Shown here: positions 12,501-41,900 of the stretch, piece after piece | How the letters are laid out: every line of letters begins with the position of its first letter | Numbering within the stretch: the first letter of the stretch is position 1 | From: Mactromeris polynyma | Lineage: Eukaryota; Mollusca; Bivalvia; Venerida; Mactridae | DNA length: 64,000 nucleotides | Assembly: GCA_032209605.1 (NCBI GenBank) | Contig: JASFXZ010000001.1 | Coordinates: 7,131,703-7,195,702, forward strand | Direction of reading: 5' to 3' | The notes under the pieces: generated by a model | The model's database searches: none | What the model was told of the DNA's origin: nothing | The model's input: the letters and a program-made list of their open reading frames with translations, nothing else | Translations under genes and position numbers: made by a program

Positions 12501-15500
12501 AAACTTCCAGTTTTTTTAACAATCAGGCTATTTTACCGGTTTAGACTGTCAGTAATTTGATAAAAAAAAGATTTTTCAATTGGTTTTACTTTGCAATGGT
12601 TCTTATTAGAGATGTTTTAGCCATTGTAACAACAATACTGGATGAAGCCAATTCAAACATTTTTTGTTCAGATGAGCCAGATACATCTTTAAGGACGTTA
12701 AGGTTGCTTTGCAAAATAGCCTACGAAAATACTCAATACTTATCCATGTGAAGATTACAACATGCAATGTTCATAAAACTTGAAAAGATACCCACCTGTG
12801 CTTGACGTGTAATTCCAAAAGCTGTACAAAGTCTGTCAGCTGAGTGACCCATTGATTCACCAGATGAAAATTCTGATACAGCTGGTAACTAAAAAATCAT
12901 ATCACAGTTCAGACATAGGAATGTAATTGAAGAGACCATTAAATGACATTATTTTATGACTTGCATAATATAGTCATTAACAAAGAAAACAAACTGAAGA
13001 AAAAAGACTGATGGAATAAAATAACCAACTGTGAACAATCATAAAACACACTCAAAACAGTACATATATCATTTAATTGCTACCTTAAAAACACATTTTG
13101 TATTATAAATAAAATTGTATTCCTGACAATTGTTTGCAAACAACACATTTTGTCATAAATGTTAACATGTAAGTTGATGATCCTAACTTAGGAATATGTC
13201 CCTAGAGGTGACCCTGAATACCATAGGGAAGACCACAGCAACACAACAGGACCACACAACACAGATCCCAATAGTGTAAATTAAGTGTAGTATTGGGCTG
13301 GCATAGGTGAAATGAATCTAAAAATAACCCAAGGAATAAAATGTCCACAGGATGGTATTACTATCTATAAGTGGATATATCTTGTACAATTGATAATAGG
13401 TTACTCATACATCTACAAACTTTTCAATACATATGTGTGACACAACAGGCCAATTTTACTAAGGTATGTGCCATAATTCTATGCTGATGGAACATACTGA
13501 AGACTGAAACCCGAGACTCAAAATACACATCATCCAATATCCCAGAGAAGTATTATTACTCTAGGTGCTAATTGATCAGTACCAACCTCCGGCATCCAAG
13601 CAGCAGCATTTAATGTTTTCTTAAACAAACTCCATTTCTTGCTGCCAGTTTTAGCTTTGTTCATTTCCAACATAATTTTCCTCATCTTTCTACTGTGTCG
13701 TATTGGTACATCAGACATAAACTCCACACCGCCAGCAATCACAGTATCACACTGACCAGATGTAATCAGACCAATTCCTGAAGGTATTATCACATTTATT
13801 ACACCTACCCCAGCATATGATTTTATAGTAACCGCTTATCATCTTAATACAAAAAAGTAATAAAGTTCTGGGGAACTTTGGTGTCCACAAATAAATGAGA
13901 TGTGAATTCTGAGAAAACTGTTTCAACTGTCATACTGTAAAAGATGGGTTTCATACCCATCTGGTCAAATATGTTAATTAGATATCTTTTATCGATATTT
14001 ATATAACGAGAAAATTTAGATCGTAGATATCGTTCTGTTGGTTATCCAAGTGATGCTACACCATGTTTTAACAAACCAAAAATATGCAACAGTAATGACT
14101 AAAACACACATTAATGAGTACTGCAAAGAGAGTCAATCATGACAGATGGCATCTTAATTGGGCATAAACTTCAAAAACTAAGCCTCTGTAAACAAATGAC
14201 ATTTCCAATTGTATCAATTTCAAAATACTTATCAATGTCAGATTGACTGGTTTGTATCGATATGATTTCTTTCAATGACACCCCTACTAATGATACATGT
14301 TACGATAACAGACAATATAAATTACAAGCAACACTAAATCTGTTAACAATGTACCTGTTGTAATAGCTTGGTTAGAAGAAATACATGCTTGAGTAACAGT
14401 GTGCGCAGGTGTCCTGTCTGAAAATCCTGCACTTAACATAGCCTGAAATACAATCAATCAATAACTCATTTGAGGTACACAGTATACCATCTTGCTGAAT
14501 TTTACATGCCATTTGATGACATCGTTTTTTTCAATCATACACTTTGTTCATAATTCACTTTTAAAGTCTTACGTTTTTTTGTAATGGGCGTTAGTCACAA
14601 AAATAGCCAGGGTCATGTCATGACTTTCTACTTATTCGGGTAGAAAAACCTGCAGGCGGATTCCTGGGTAGAACCACTGACCATCTGTAAGCCAGCTAGA
14701 TGGTTTCCTTTACATCCTGTGTGGAATTCAGACCTGCAGCTGTGGGGGGGTTGTGATTTGAAGTCAGTGACCATAACAGCTTGACCACAGCGACCCCTTT
14801 CATGTCTGCATGTTTTCCAATAATTAATGTAGACACATACACTAGATTCGGCCTTGTAACAACTAATTACCATATGGTAGCTTCCTAGGTGAAATAAGTA
14901 AATTTCTTTATTCTAAAAATATTTAAGTAGCTGAGATGATAGCAATAAATGCAAAGTTTTGGAACAAATTTAAGAGCCAAAAAAAAATTAATTCTACTCA
15001 AGGAACATATATACCGGTATGTATCAGTTAACTAAATACTCATCACCTAAATTATGCATAAACAATTGTTATCTATTACCATGTTATCAAACATGCACAT
15101 TTGATCTGTCAATGATAAAATTTTATATACATGGTACAGATATAGTACTAGAGTCAAAATGACACAGAAATTTAGTGATGTTCTAGTAAATGATAAAGTA
15201 ATGATTAAAAACAAAATGTATGTTTTTAAAGAAAGCATTAGAGAAAAGGTACATGCATTTTTTCAACAACAAAAGTATATTCTACATAGGTTTGTTATGA
15301 AGTAAACTGACCTCACGAGCAATATTGCTAGTTTTAACCTCCTGAATGACTGTTCCATACACAACATAATCAATCACATCTGAAAGAAAAATACAATGAC
15401 TATTTGTTGGATCAAGAGTAAATCTTTTTGAAACATAATTCAATAAATGAATATCACAAACCTAGTATTTTGGCTCATAAACGGAATTACATGATAGCAA

Positions 15501-18500
15501 TGTTTAGCCAAGAGCATATTCTATCTCAGAAATGTATTCTGTTAACACAGGAAATAAATCTGTCAAAATTACTGCCAATTATCAACATGCATATTACTTG
15601 AAATATACTGATACTTAAAAAACAACATACCTTGGCTTACTCCTGTCCTCTTCAAAAGACCCCTACAAGTAGAAATAAACTTTTGGTACATTTGTATTAA
15701 GTATTTTTAAACAATAATTTTAAATCAAGAAACAGTTATGTAGAGTAACAACCAATAATCACACAGGCATACAGAATGTGAGTTATTCACAATGTGTAAT
15801 ATATTTCATACAAAAGCAATTACCGGTAAAACAATATTACAATAAAATAAAATCTTCAAATTATGTGGGAATACAAATGTATATAACCATTTAAATCTTA
15901 TTTAACTATTATTTTATTTCGAACTGTTTTAATGAAATATGTACCAAAATAGTGTAATAGCTATCAGAAACATATATCTTACGCCAGGGATTTTGTAGCC
16001 AAGTTGTGTGGCATCAGATCTTTGTATTCAGTGCCAGATTGTAAGAATGGTGTTCTTACTCCATCCACTAAAACTACATTACGTACATTTGGTTTTGCGA
16101 GGGACTTTTTGGCTGAAAATGTAAATACATGAATTTCATTTATTAATTAAGTCGGTCATTACATATTTCACATCATATTCAATCAAGTAAGGCATACACA
16201 ATATAAATAACACATTTATTATCTGAAAGGTAGATACATGTATATTCAAAACTGTTCAAATTAGATCAGGAAGAAACGTTTCAAAAACTAAAAAATTAAG
16301 ACCAAGAAGTGATTTTGAAATAATATTTTTTTTCTTCTGTGGAATACACAAACATGTTTATGTTTTTTTGTTGTATTTTATACAAATAAATTATACATGA
16401 TTACAATAAAAAAAGCTTCATAGTAAACTCACATTTTGCAGCTGGTGAACTGGCAGCATTACAAGAACTGCTTGTGGAAAGGCATCTTAGAAATACTGAA
16501 AGTTTTGCAACTTTATTAATTAAAATCTCAAAATACACAAGAAAATTAAGCTAAAAGGCAACTGATTATCTATTTCAACCATGAAAAATAGGGAAGTTGT
16601 TTTCAAGATATCTGGAATTAATACATTTGAAATTGCAATATCGAGACACTTCAACTAAATAAGGCAGTGGCTAGCCGTTCACTATCTCTGGCATTTGGCT
16701 ACATATCTAGTAACAAAATGCATTAATGTGTATATGTCCTGGTACATTGAATCTTCTTAATTAATGATAGAAACTAAGTGATTCATTAAAATAACAAAAA
16801 ATTATAGCTTTTGACAAATGTATAGCTTGAAGATAACAGAAATATATATTTTACGATGTAATTAACTAATTAGGGCAATTAGATGCATCTAACTTATGTA
16901 ATTAGTACTAACAGCCTGGTACTTAAATCATCAACAGAGAGTGTTTTGATGAGTTGAGTAAAATACAAGTTTATAAACCATTCCTGAATTATTTGATGTG
17001 TTTCTCTGGAATACCTCCATTAATATCCTCATTGAAGCAGTAATCAAATAATTATTTATGTGTTTCGTTTCATTGCTATGTTCTGAACAATACAACATTT
17101 TCAGTACAAAGGTATTGTCCCAATCAATTTATAAGCTTTAATATTTAAACAAATTATGACTTGCGGTCTTTTGGAAGCATAAGTTTGACAATGATTAAAG
17201 AAACATACAACAAAAATGCATAATGGAATGGAAATACAATGTGGTCTACAATTGAAAATAAATTTACAAATGTATGTAATTAGGGTTGAGTTAGATATTT
17301 TAATTTTAATATTATAAGCATCTAGACTTTGACTAGGGATGCTATATACCAGTATACCAGTTTATCGACATCACTTTATGGTGATATGATGCATCAGTAT
17401 CAATTTCAATATGATAATCATAACATCCGTAAATTGTGCAAACATCATCCCATAAGTGAGTGTTTTTAACTTCCCCATAATGTATCTGACCTTACGATCT
17501 AAGTCGTAAGAGTTTCTGTTTTTTATGCTCAACCGTATTTCAGTTATATATGGAGTTCAGTTGATGTAACCAGTCCTCCTGGGTTACCAACCAGTACTTA
17601 ACTTTTCCTCCACAAGCAACTGACAACTTCTCTACATAGATCAGAGTTCAGAGGTGGAGGACAAATGACTTTGGATGCATTAATAATTAATCTTCGGCCA
17701 AATTTTCATGGAAACATTATGACTTTCCAACCCTTGACCTTTAGATTAGCGCTCTACCAACTGAGCTCACGGGCGGTTTAAATCTCTGGAGTAAAAGTCT
17801 TATTGGTCAAAGACAGAGGAGGAATAGGGTGTTACAATAAAAATATTCATCTCTTCATAGTTTTCTTATTCATCATTGAACAACAAACTTATCAAAATTT
17901 TGTTGTGCATAAGTTTTTTTCATTTCTGGAAGTATCAGTTTAATGTCTTTGAGCTACAGAATTATCACGGACATTTATAAATGGTTTATATGTCCGTGGA
18001 ATTATGCACCAGTGTCATTGTTTTCCTTCTTTGGTGTATTAGTTCATTTTTCTAGATGTTAGTTGATATAAATCACATACATAAATAACTTATTGTTTCG
18101 TTTTTTGTTAACTTTCATGTACACACCAGAATCTGCAAATCATTTCCATTAGAAATGTGAATCTACATTTTGACATTTATAATTGATAATTGAAAATGTT
18201 CAAAATCTTGATTGCAATATATATTTTTTATGTATCAAATTCTTATGTTGTTGCATCCCATTAAGTCCTCGATGGCTAGATTACAATGCAAATTGAAACA
18301 TCAGAAGAACTCAGCATTCAATGCGTAAGTATTTATGGAGGCTCTCTTTTACGTTTTAGTTAACTGGTCGTGAAATTATAATGACCTCAAGTAGTCAAGA
18401 CAAGTGGGCTCCACAGATAACCACTGCCTCACATTCAAGGTTCCTTAAATCAAGTTTCACTTTATAATAAATGATAAAAGTTTAGTAAAGTACAAAACAA

Positions 18501-18775
18501 ATGACAGAATGCCAATAGGCAGAATTATAAAACGGTACCGTTATATATTCTGACCTTTATCAAACTATGAGAAATGTGTTATCATTCAGTGTCATTAAAT
18601 ATAACGTTAAATTATGAACAAACTGCACATTACTTCAGCAAAAATTGGAAATATAATAAATGAGTATAACTCATTTTCACAAGAAAAGAAAGAGAAAATC
18701 ATTAATTTAAAGAAACTTACCAGATTTTGACTGAAAACTAAGAGCAGCTCTCGACATGTTTGACATCGACGCCAT
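9590..18775 (-). CDS. HADHB: Mitochondrial trifunctional protein subunit beta (3-ketoacyl-CoA thiolase)
   Basis: The gene has 15 coding exons: 18775-18721, 16495-16433, 16112-15983, 15662-15631, 15379-15312, 14442-14355, 13777-13587, 12888-12796, 12199-12112, 11878-11754, 11511-11384, 10955-10868, 10677-10603, 10131-9967 and 9622-9590. They total 1422 bp, or 473 residues plus TAA, against about 474 in human. It is the thiolase that releases acetyl-CoA from long-chain 3-ketoacyl-CoA, in complex with HADHA on the inner mitochondrial membrane. The nucleophilic Cys136 lies in [10 protein letters not shown], His428 in [10 protein letters not shown], and the second catalytic Cys458 in VAACAAGG. The N-terminus ([19 protein letters not shown]) is Ser/Arg-rich like a mitochondrial presequence. 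[17 protein letters not shown] matches the membrane/alpha-contact loop region of this subunit. ATG 18775 is chosen because upstream in-frame sequence lies in the shared promoter. Identification is secure. Confidence 0.97.
11039..11178. repeat. 49-bp tandem repeat, three copies, in a HADHB intron
   Basis: Three direct copies begin with CATCTTGTTTTT at 11039, 11088 and 11137, giving an exact 49-bp period. The first two are nearly identical; the third diverges at its end. The array lies in the intron between the exons at 11384 and 10955. Confidence 0.9.
12337..12700 (+). repeat. Dispersed repeat, copy 1 (HADHB intron)
   Basis: This stretch matches 32878-33240 in reverse orientation across about 350 bp. 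Shared blocks include TGAAGCCAATTCAAACATTT, CAGATGAGCCAGATACATCT and ATGCTCATTTT. The two copies lie in introns of the two adjacent subunit genes. The class is unknown: no TIR or tail could be defined, and a short reading frame in one strand (around DEANSN) is kept in both copies but is not enough to call a protein. Confidence 0.7.
14580..14815 (-). mobile_element. SINE copy, minus strand, in a HADHB intron
   Basis: On the minus strand a tRNA-like head (GGTCGCTGTGGTCAAGCTG and a decayed B box) is followed by a body with CATCTAGCTGGCTTACAGAT and GTGGTTCTACCCAGGAATC. This order and text resemble Deu/V-type SINEs reported in molluscs. The family name is an inference from memory of the general pattern. 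Confidence 0.55.
17505..17778 (-). mobile_element. tRNA-headed SINE, minus strand, in HADHB intron 1
   Basis: The minus strand reads GAGCTCAGTTGGTAGAGCGC (a near-perfect A box/D-arm), then a decayed B box, then a body with GAGAAGTTGTCAGTTGCTTG and a 3' part containing ACTGAAATACGGTTGA. The central block is shared with the plus-strand copy at 7061-7310, so the two belong to one family. Confidence 0.75.
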
Positions 18776-19013
18776 GATGGAATTTCTGCACGAATTTTGA
18801 TCACGTGACCCATAATTCGGAGGCGGAATCTGCTTAATACCAGCGGTTTTACGCAATAAATTCGACCCCAATTTATATCTTTTCAATTCATTAACCCAAT
18901 GCAATATGCATTACTAAGTGACATGGTCGAATAAATGATTTTTTGTATAGTTATTTCTCCGAGATTTTGACAGTTGTGCGTGACTTCACGTGAATACAAA
19001 GTTTACCGGCGAG
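18776..19013. promoter_or_regulatory. Bidirectional HADHB/HADHA promoter with two E-box palindromes
   Basis: Only 238 bp separate the two start codons. TCACGTGA occurs at 18801-18808 and again at 18986-18993; each is a perfect 8-bp palindrome around the CACGTG E-box bound by USF, MITF/TFE and Myc-type bHLH factors. The two sites lie near the two ends of the interval, one beside each gene. No TATA box is evident. In vertebrates this gene pair is also head-to-head with a shared promoter, so co-expression of the two subunits is the likely purpose. Confidence 0.75.
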
Positions 19014-36579
<17,566 letters not shown>

Positions 36580-38905
36580 AAAACTGTCTAATAGACATTA
36601 AAGTATATATATGCAGAAATGTGACCAAATATGTACATGTTGAAGACAATTGGGAATATAGTACAGTCATAATATAATGAACCATGAACCTGTGATCAAA
36701 TTGCTTAGATACATCCCTCTCACTGAAGGAAAGTGTGGATCTAGTTAATATTATACACCAAAAGTGTGGTTAATATAAAATATGTATTCTTATTTCTGAC
36801 CTCTTTTCTTTGTGAAATTTATATGTTAGTTTTCTATATTTTTGGTTTGTCTCATGTTGTGTAATCAAGTACACCTTTATCTGAACTGTTTATCTGGATA
36901 TTTTGGCTTACTAAATCAATGTTTGTAGATATGTGTTCATTAATTAGATATCACTGTTATGGCTGATTTGCTGGATATTTATTAATTTACATGTACTTTA
37001 TTATTCATTTCAATATTCCACAACATTTTGCTATCAATGTTTCCCTTCAATGAAACATACTGTTGCCTTTTGTTTCAAGGTCTTTGGATATTGGGGCATA
37101 CATTTCTATGTGTACCCTCACTGTTCATTTGCCAAGTTCATATCCATGTTCCATAGACATAAGGCATGTTGCATCTTTATCAGCTTTATTAATTGAATAT
37201 ACTGCCAGTCGGGTGTGAATGAATATGCTGGCTTATTTCGACTTGTTTGTTACTGGATTTATGACTTGTTTCTGTCTGTACATGATGAATCACAGATTCA
37301 ATGTGCTGTTTCAATAAATGTCTGCATGTTTGTTTAACATCGTGCCATACACTGCTTTATGACAGTGTTTAACATGATTCTTTATCTCATGAAGGAAAGT
37401 ATGTATATATTCTGTTCCTGTGATGTCTAAAAATAAATAATTTATAATTATTTGCTTGTTCTGTCTTGCCATATTCCCTGCAAGGTAGACATAATAATCT
37501 AGAGGACTAGAGCTGAATTTTTAATCTGGATTTTGTGGGTTCTAAATTTTGCCATGGGCAAGATTCTTCTTCAGTCCCCTTATGATCGGCAAGGCCATTC
37601 CTTGCTTCTCTGTTCCCTTAAGTGTGTACCCTTGAACCTCCTTGAGTGCCTTGTTTTATGGACTTGTTTTCCCAGAGGTCTGTGTGGGAAGGCGCTGTAG
37701 CAACTTATTCTCTCTCCTTCACTATCCCTGAATTAGATGCGAGTACTTGTTACTAACACAGAAATCAATCATGGAGCGTAACTAGAACTTGTGTCGACTT
37801 GATACAAGATAAATAAGTTTTAAACCTCTTTGTACTGATGGATGTTGATGTATCCTCGCAAATTGATGCAACATACAGGTTTGTGCTGAGTGTGTTTTTA
37901 AAACGACTAGCATACATGTATAGTTGGACATGAATGAAGACATGTTTCCTAACCAAAGATTCCTGTGTTAAATGAGCGATTCAGAAAGAAAAGTGTTATA
38001 CGATGGAACTGTTTTTGTATATGTATACATGCTGATTAAAGAATTTGAACATTCAGAATAGCTTGAATATATTTCTGCTGATTTAGATGCATGATACAAC
38101 TTGTATTTTATAAAAATAGTATATTTCATAAAGTTAATACCTTTGACCATTAGAGGAAGATATGGAAATTATTACACTAGTTAAACAAATGTGTGTAACT
38201 ATGTTGTCATAATGTTCTGAGAGTAGGAGCATTTGTCTCTACACCACAAACTGAAATTGAAAAGTCCATTGTTGGACTTGTCATGTTTACTGCATATACT
38301 CGTATGTATCGAGTGAAAATCGGGGAGTTTTCTATGAATTATAAATGTGACTGCTTTGATTACCTGCCCATTGAGGAATGGAGGGATAGTGATCGAGGAG
38401 TAGAGCTCCTGATACAGTTTTCACAAGTCTGAATCATGCTTTGGGCAAGGTTGGTCCATGAACTTCACAGTCCCTGAGTTTGGTACACGTACCGATTAGT
38501 ATCACAGGAGGGTGATTGGTGTAAGTTTTGAACTGGTTTTGCAATTTATGTAAAATAAGTAAGTTTAAGCTTATCCACTGAGTCAGGGTCATTGCCTGGG
38601 AGAATATTGGTGGAACAGGTCCATTGTATCGTTCTACTTCCTCAGCAGTCAACTATGACCGGGAGGCACTTGTCATGACAACAAATGAAGTATACTATGT
38701 AACCTTCACTAGATATGTTGAGAAATAGTGATATAGTTAATTGTATACTCTAGTTGAAAACTGTATTCATTGTTTTTCTTGAAATAGTTAAACAATCAAA
38801 TGTGAAATAATTGTTACTGATAAATTTATAGTTGTTTGATCTATGTCATGCTCAATAATTTAGTGGAGTTTAACCCCAAAATAAATAAAAACAGCTGAAG
38901 GAAAA
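36580..38905. other. Intergenic region with HADHA 3' UTR
   Basis: The HADHA 3' UTR follows the TAA at 36577; AATAAA signals at about 37313 and 37431 could end it. Apart from a decayed ROC-like coding fragment (38430-38655) I see no gene in this stretch. Confidence 0.5.
38430..38655 (-). pseudogene. Possible decayed ROC/GTPase-domain fragment
   Basis: A 72-codon minus-strand reading contains HPPVILIGTCTKLRD, which resembles the NKxD-region strand (PVILVGTxxDKL) of Ras-like ROC domains that are numerous in bivalve immune-type proteins. Upstream residues QWISLNLLILHKLQNQFKTYT fit the preceding helix only loosely. There is no splice context or extension, and the key NKxD aspartate pattern is not clean. 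It is most likely a pseudogene scrap; chance resemblance is possible. Confidence 0.3.
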
Positions 38906-41900
38906 ATGCAGTTAGAAGAAGCAGTCGAGAGTTTCCAGACCCTTTTATCCAAGTTAGGACAAAATGATGTAGAACAATTCTTACTCTGGACGAAAGATAC
39001 AGTAAATGGTGAGTATGCTTGCGCGTTTCTGGTGTGTAATGGGTTTTCGCGATGCAACACACGTGATAAAAATGTTCATGCGTATTCATAAGCGGTTCTC
39101 TTGACAAATGACTCTATTTACTATTCATTCCCACTTAATTGTTTTGTTCGAAATATTGAATTAAAAATCTAGGGGGGGAAGTGCGCCCGATGTGGGGCTC
39201 TTACCAGCCCTGCGTTCAGTTACGGCTATCAGTACTATCGTTTCATAACGTTTTGCAATTTGGTTCCCGTGTGCAGCCAATGTGCTATGGTGGGCAAGGG
39301 ATAAAATACAAAACGTTCGCCACTGATAGCCGTAACTGAACGCAGGGCAGTATCTGCCAAAATCGGGACCGTTCGGCCCCTAAACATTTCGACGCCTAGT
39401 AAATCCGTTAGACAATTCGTACCCTGATTTGAAGACACTTCGACCCCTATATGGATAAGTGTATGATATTGAGGAGGAACTCTACCTATTCTTCTTTCTA
39501 TTCATATTATTGTTATTACATACATCATTATCCTTTTATCACACACCTTTTGATAACTACAATCAAGTTGACAGCGTAAACAAAATTAATTCAGAAAAAA
39601 ACCAGTTAATTTCACCACCTATTAAAATGCGTCCATTACCACAGAACACATGACATTTATCAGTTAGCAAGGATAGTAATGTGTTCACGGAAGTGGGCAA
39701 CTATTCAACATAAGACTTAAAACTACAAAAAGACCAATAAAAGCAATAAACCTTATTTACATAATAAGAATATAAAAATACTTTATCACAAACAAAATGT
39801 CTATCATCCATAAAACATAACTGTATTATACATAAATCAGGGGTCAAAACATCAAATACAAATCAGGGGTCGCGATGTTTTAAGGGCTGAAGTGTCAGGG
39901 ATCATAATGTCTTAGGGGTCGAAGTGTCTAGGAGCCCTCGAACCCACGACCCCCTAAGGACTGTATGGCGCTCTACCGACTGAGCTAAATGGACGACCTT
40001 CTAACTCTACATCAATTCACTCATCCGCCTTCAAACACTGCTGCCGAAATTGAATTAAATAATTGACCCCATGGCCCCCTAACCACTAGTACATGTATAT
40101 GGCGCTATACTAACTGAGCAAACCTGGCAGCCGTACAACCCCCCCAACACTACAATGTTTTGTTTTGAAGTTGTTTTTGTACTTGTTTCATTTTGAGCTG
40201 AGGCATAGGCAATGTCGCTCCTGTAATGCTGCTAGTTTGCTACCCTGCTCAGGCTGTAGCTGCCTACCTTACTCTTTTTTCCAGGAAGTAATCAGGGGTT
40301 CGACTAGACTGAAATCTCGTGGGTCATTTTGATAATTTTTTACAGGATTTTACTATTTTAATGCCAAATTACCAATAATTTAGAGAAAAAATTACCCTTC
40401 AGCGAGAGTTCTTAGGGTCAAAATGTGGCTCTTGGAAATTCCAGGTGTCGAAGGGTCAACTCCTTGGTCAAGTAGAACCCCTTGTAATTCTGACTTATCT
40501 GCCTTGACAGCGCAATTGGTAGTTTTCGCTTTGAGTGCAGGAGGTTGTGTTTTCAATTCATTGCGGGTCTTACCAAAGCCGTGAAAATTGGTACTAGTAG
40601 CTTCCTTGCTATGCACTCGGTATATAAAGTGTAGTATCTGGAGATAAATAAGCCCAAGGCCAGTATCTGTTAGTGGATATCTTGCTGGTCGCACAAGAGC
40701 TAAGTTGTAGCTCATGTTACTTCAATGTTGATCGTATGCAACGTTAAGTAAAGCTTCTTTATCCATTGAGGAAAGAGATCAATTTGGTCAATAAAATGTT
40801 CACAACCTATTTGCTCATTAATATAGAACTAATTACTGTATGTCAGGTTTATTGGATGACATGAATCAAGATGACAATTCTGATGTTGTTCTAAATAGTA
40901 TAAGAGAGGATGTACGTCAAAATTTGCCTGTGGAGGGAATGACTCAAACAGAGCATGTTGTAACACCTAAAACTGGTCCTGTAAGTATATATTTCTTGTT
41001 GTTTGTTGTTACATGGAATACTACATGTACAACAGAAAATTAAAATATGATGACATTTTTTAGCATTTATTTACACGACGACCATTCATTAAAATCCATG
41101 TCAAAATTTATTGTAAGATTTAAACAAATACATTCAATGTGTATGGCAGAGTGTTTGTATGAATATTTTCTTTGTCATGAGGAAAGGCATAGTGACTGGG
41201 TCCCTAGGATCTCGAGAGAATAATATTAATACATGTACCACTAAATTTATGGAAGTTACTTTTAATTTATTTGTATTTTTGTCATGCATGTATATTGTTT
41301 ATATATTAATAGAATGCTGACTGTGACCCAGATACAACTGTACATGTTGATGCCTTTCTCTATGATGAAGATACGATTGATGACTTGGTTGATGAAGGGA
41401 AAATGTCGAGAAATTACTGTGCAAACTGTTTATCTAAGAAAGTGAAACCATTAAGTAAGTTTTCAGAATGTAAAGAGAAGAATATTTCTGACATTGATTA
41501 TATTTTTCAATGAAGCTAATTTAAATGTGTTTTGGCAGTAGCTGTTCTAAGTGACAAAAGTCTGTTTGCTTCTTTGTAAGTAAGAAAATCCACTTGTGAC
41601 ATATTGCGCATTGAACATGAAAAATAGAAATTAAAATACAGTTATCTCTTTCTGTAAAAACATGCTGGACAGGTTAAAGGGGCAGATACAAGATGGGTAG
41701 GCTCCAAACTATTATCTAAAATTTGGGAAAATAGTATTTGGTGCCCTGTAACCCCAAATTCTAGTTCTGCTCATGCCATCAGGAGTGTAAGATGTTTTCA
41801 TACTGTGTACACTTGACCCTATACTCCTTTTAATACTGATAAGAAAGATCTACACAGCTATTATTCCTCGACAACTGTGCTTGCAATGCCAACAGGTGCC

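Noticed and set aside
39928..40003. Possible tRNA gene on the minus strand
   Set aside because: Only the D-arm is intact; anticodon and T stems do not pair, and a similarly decayed relative lies nearby.
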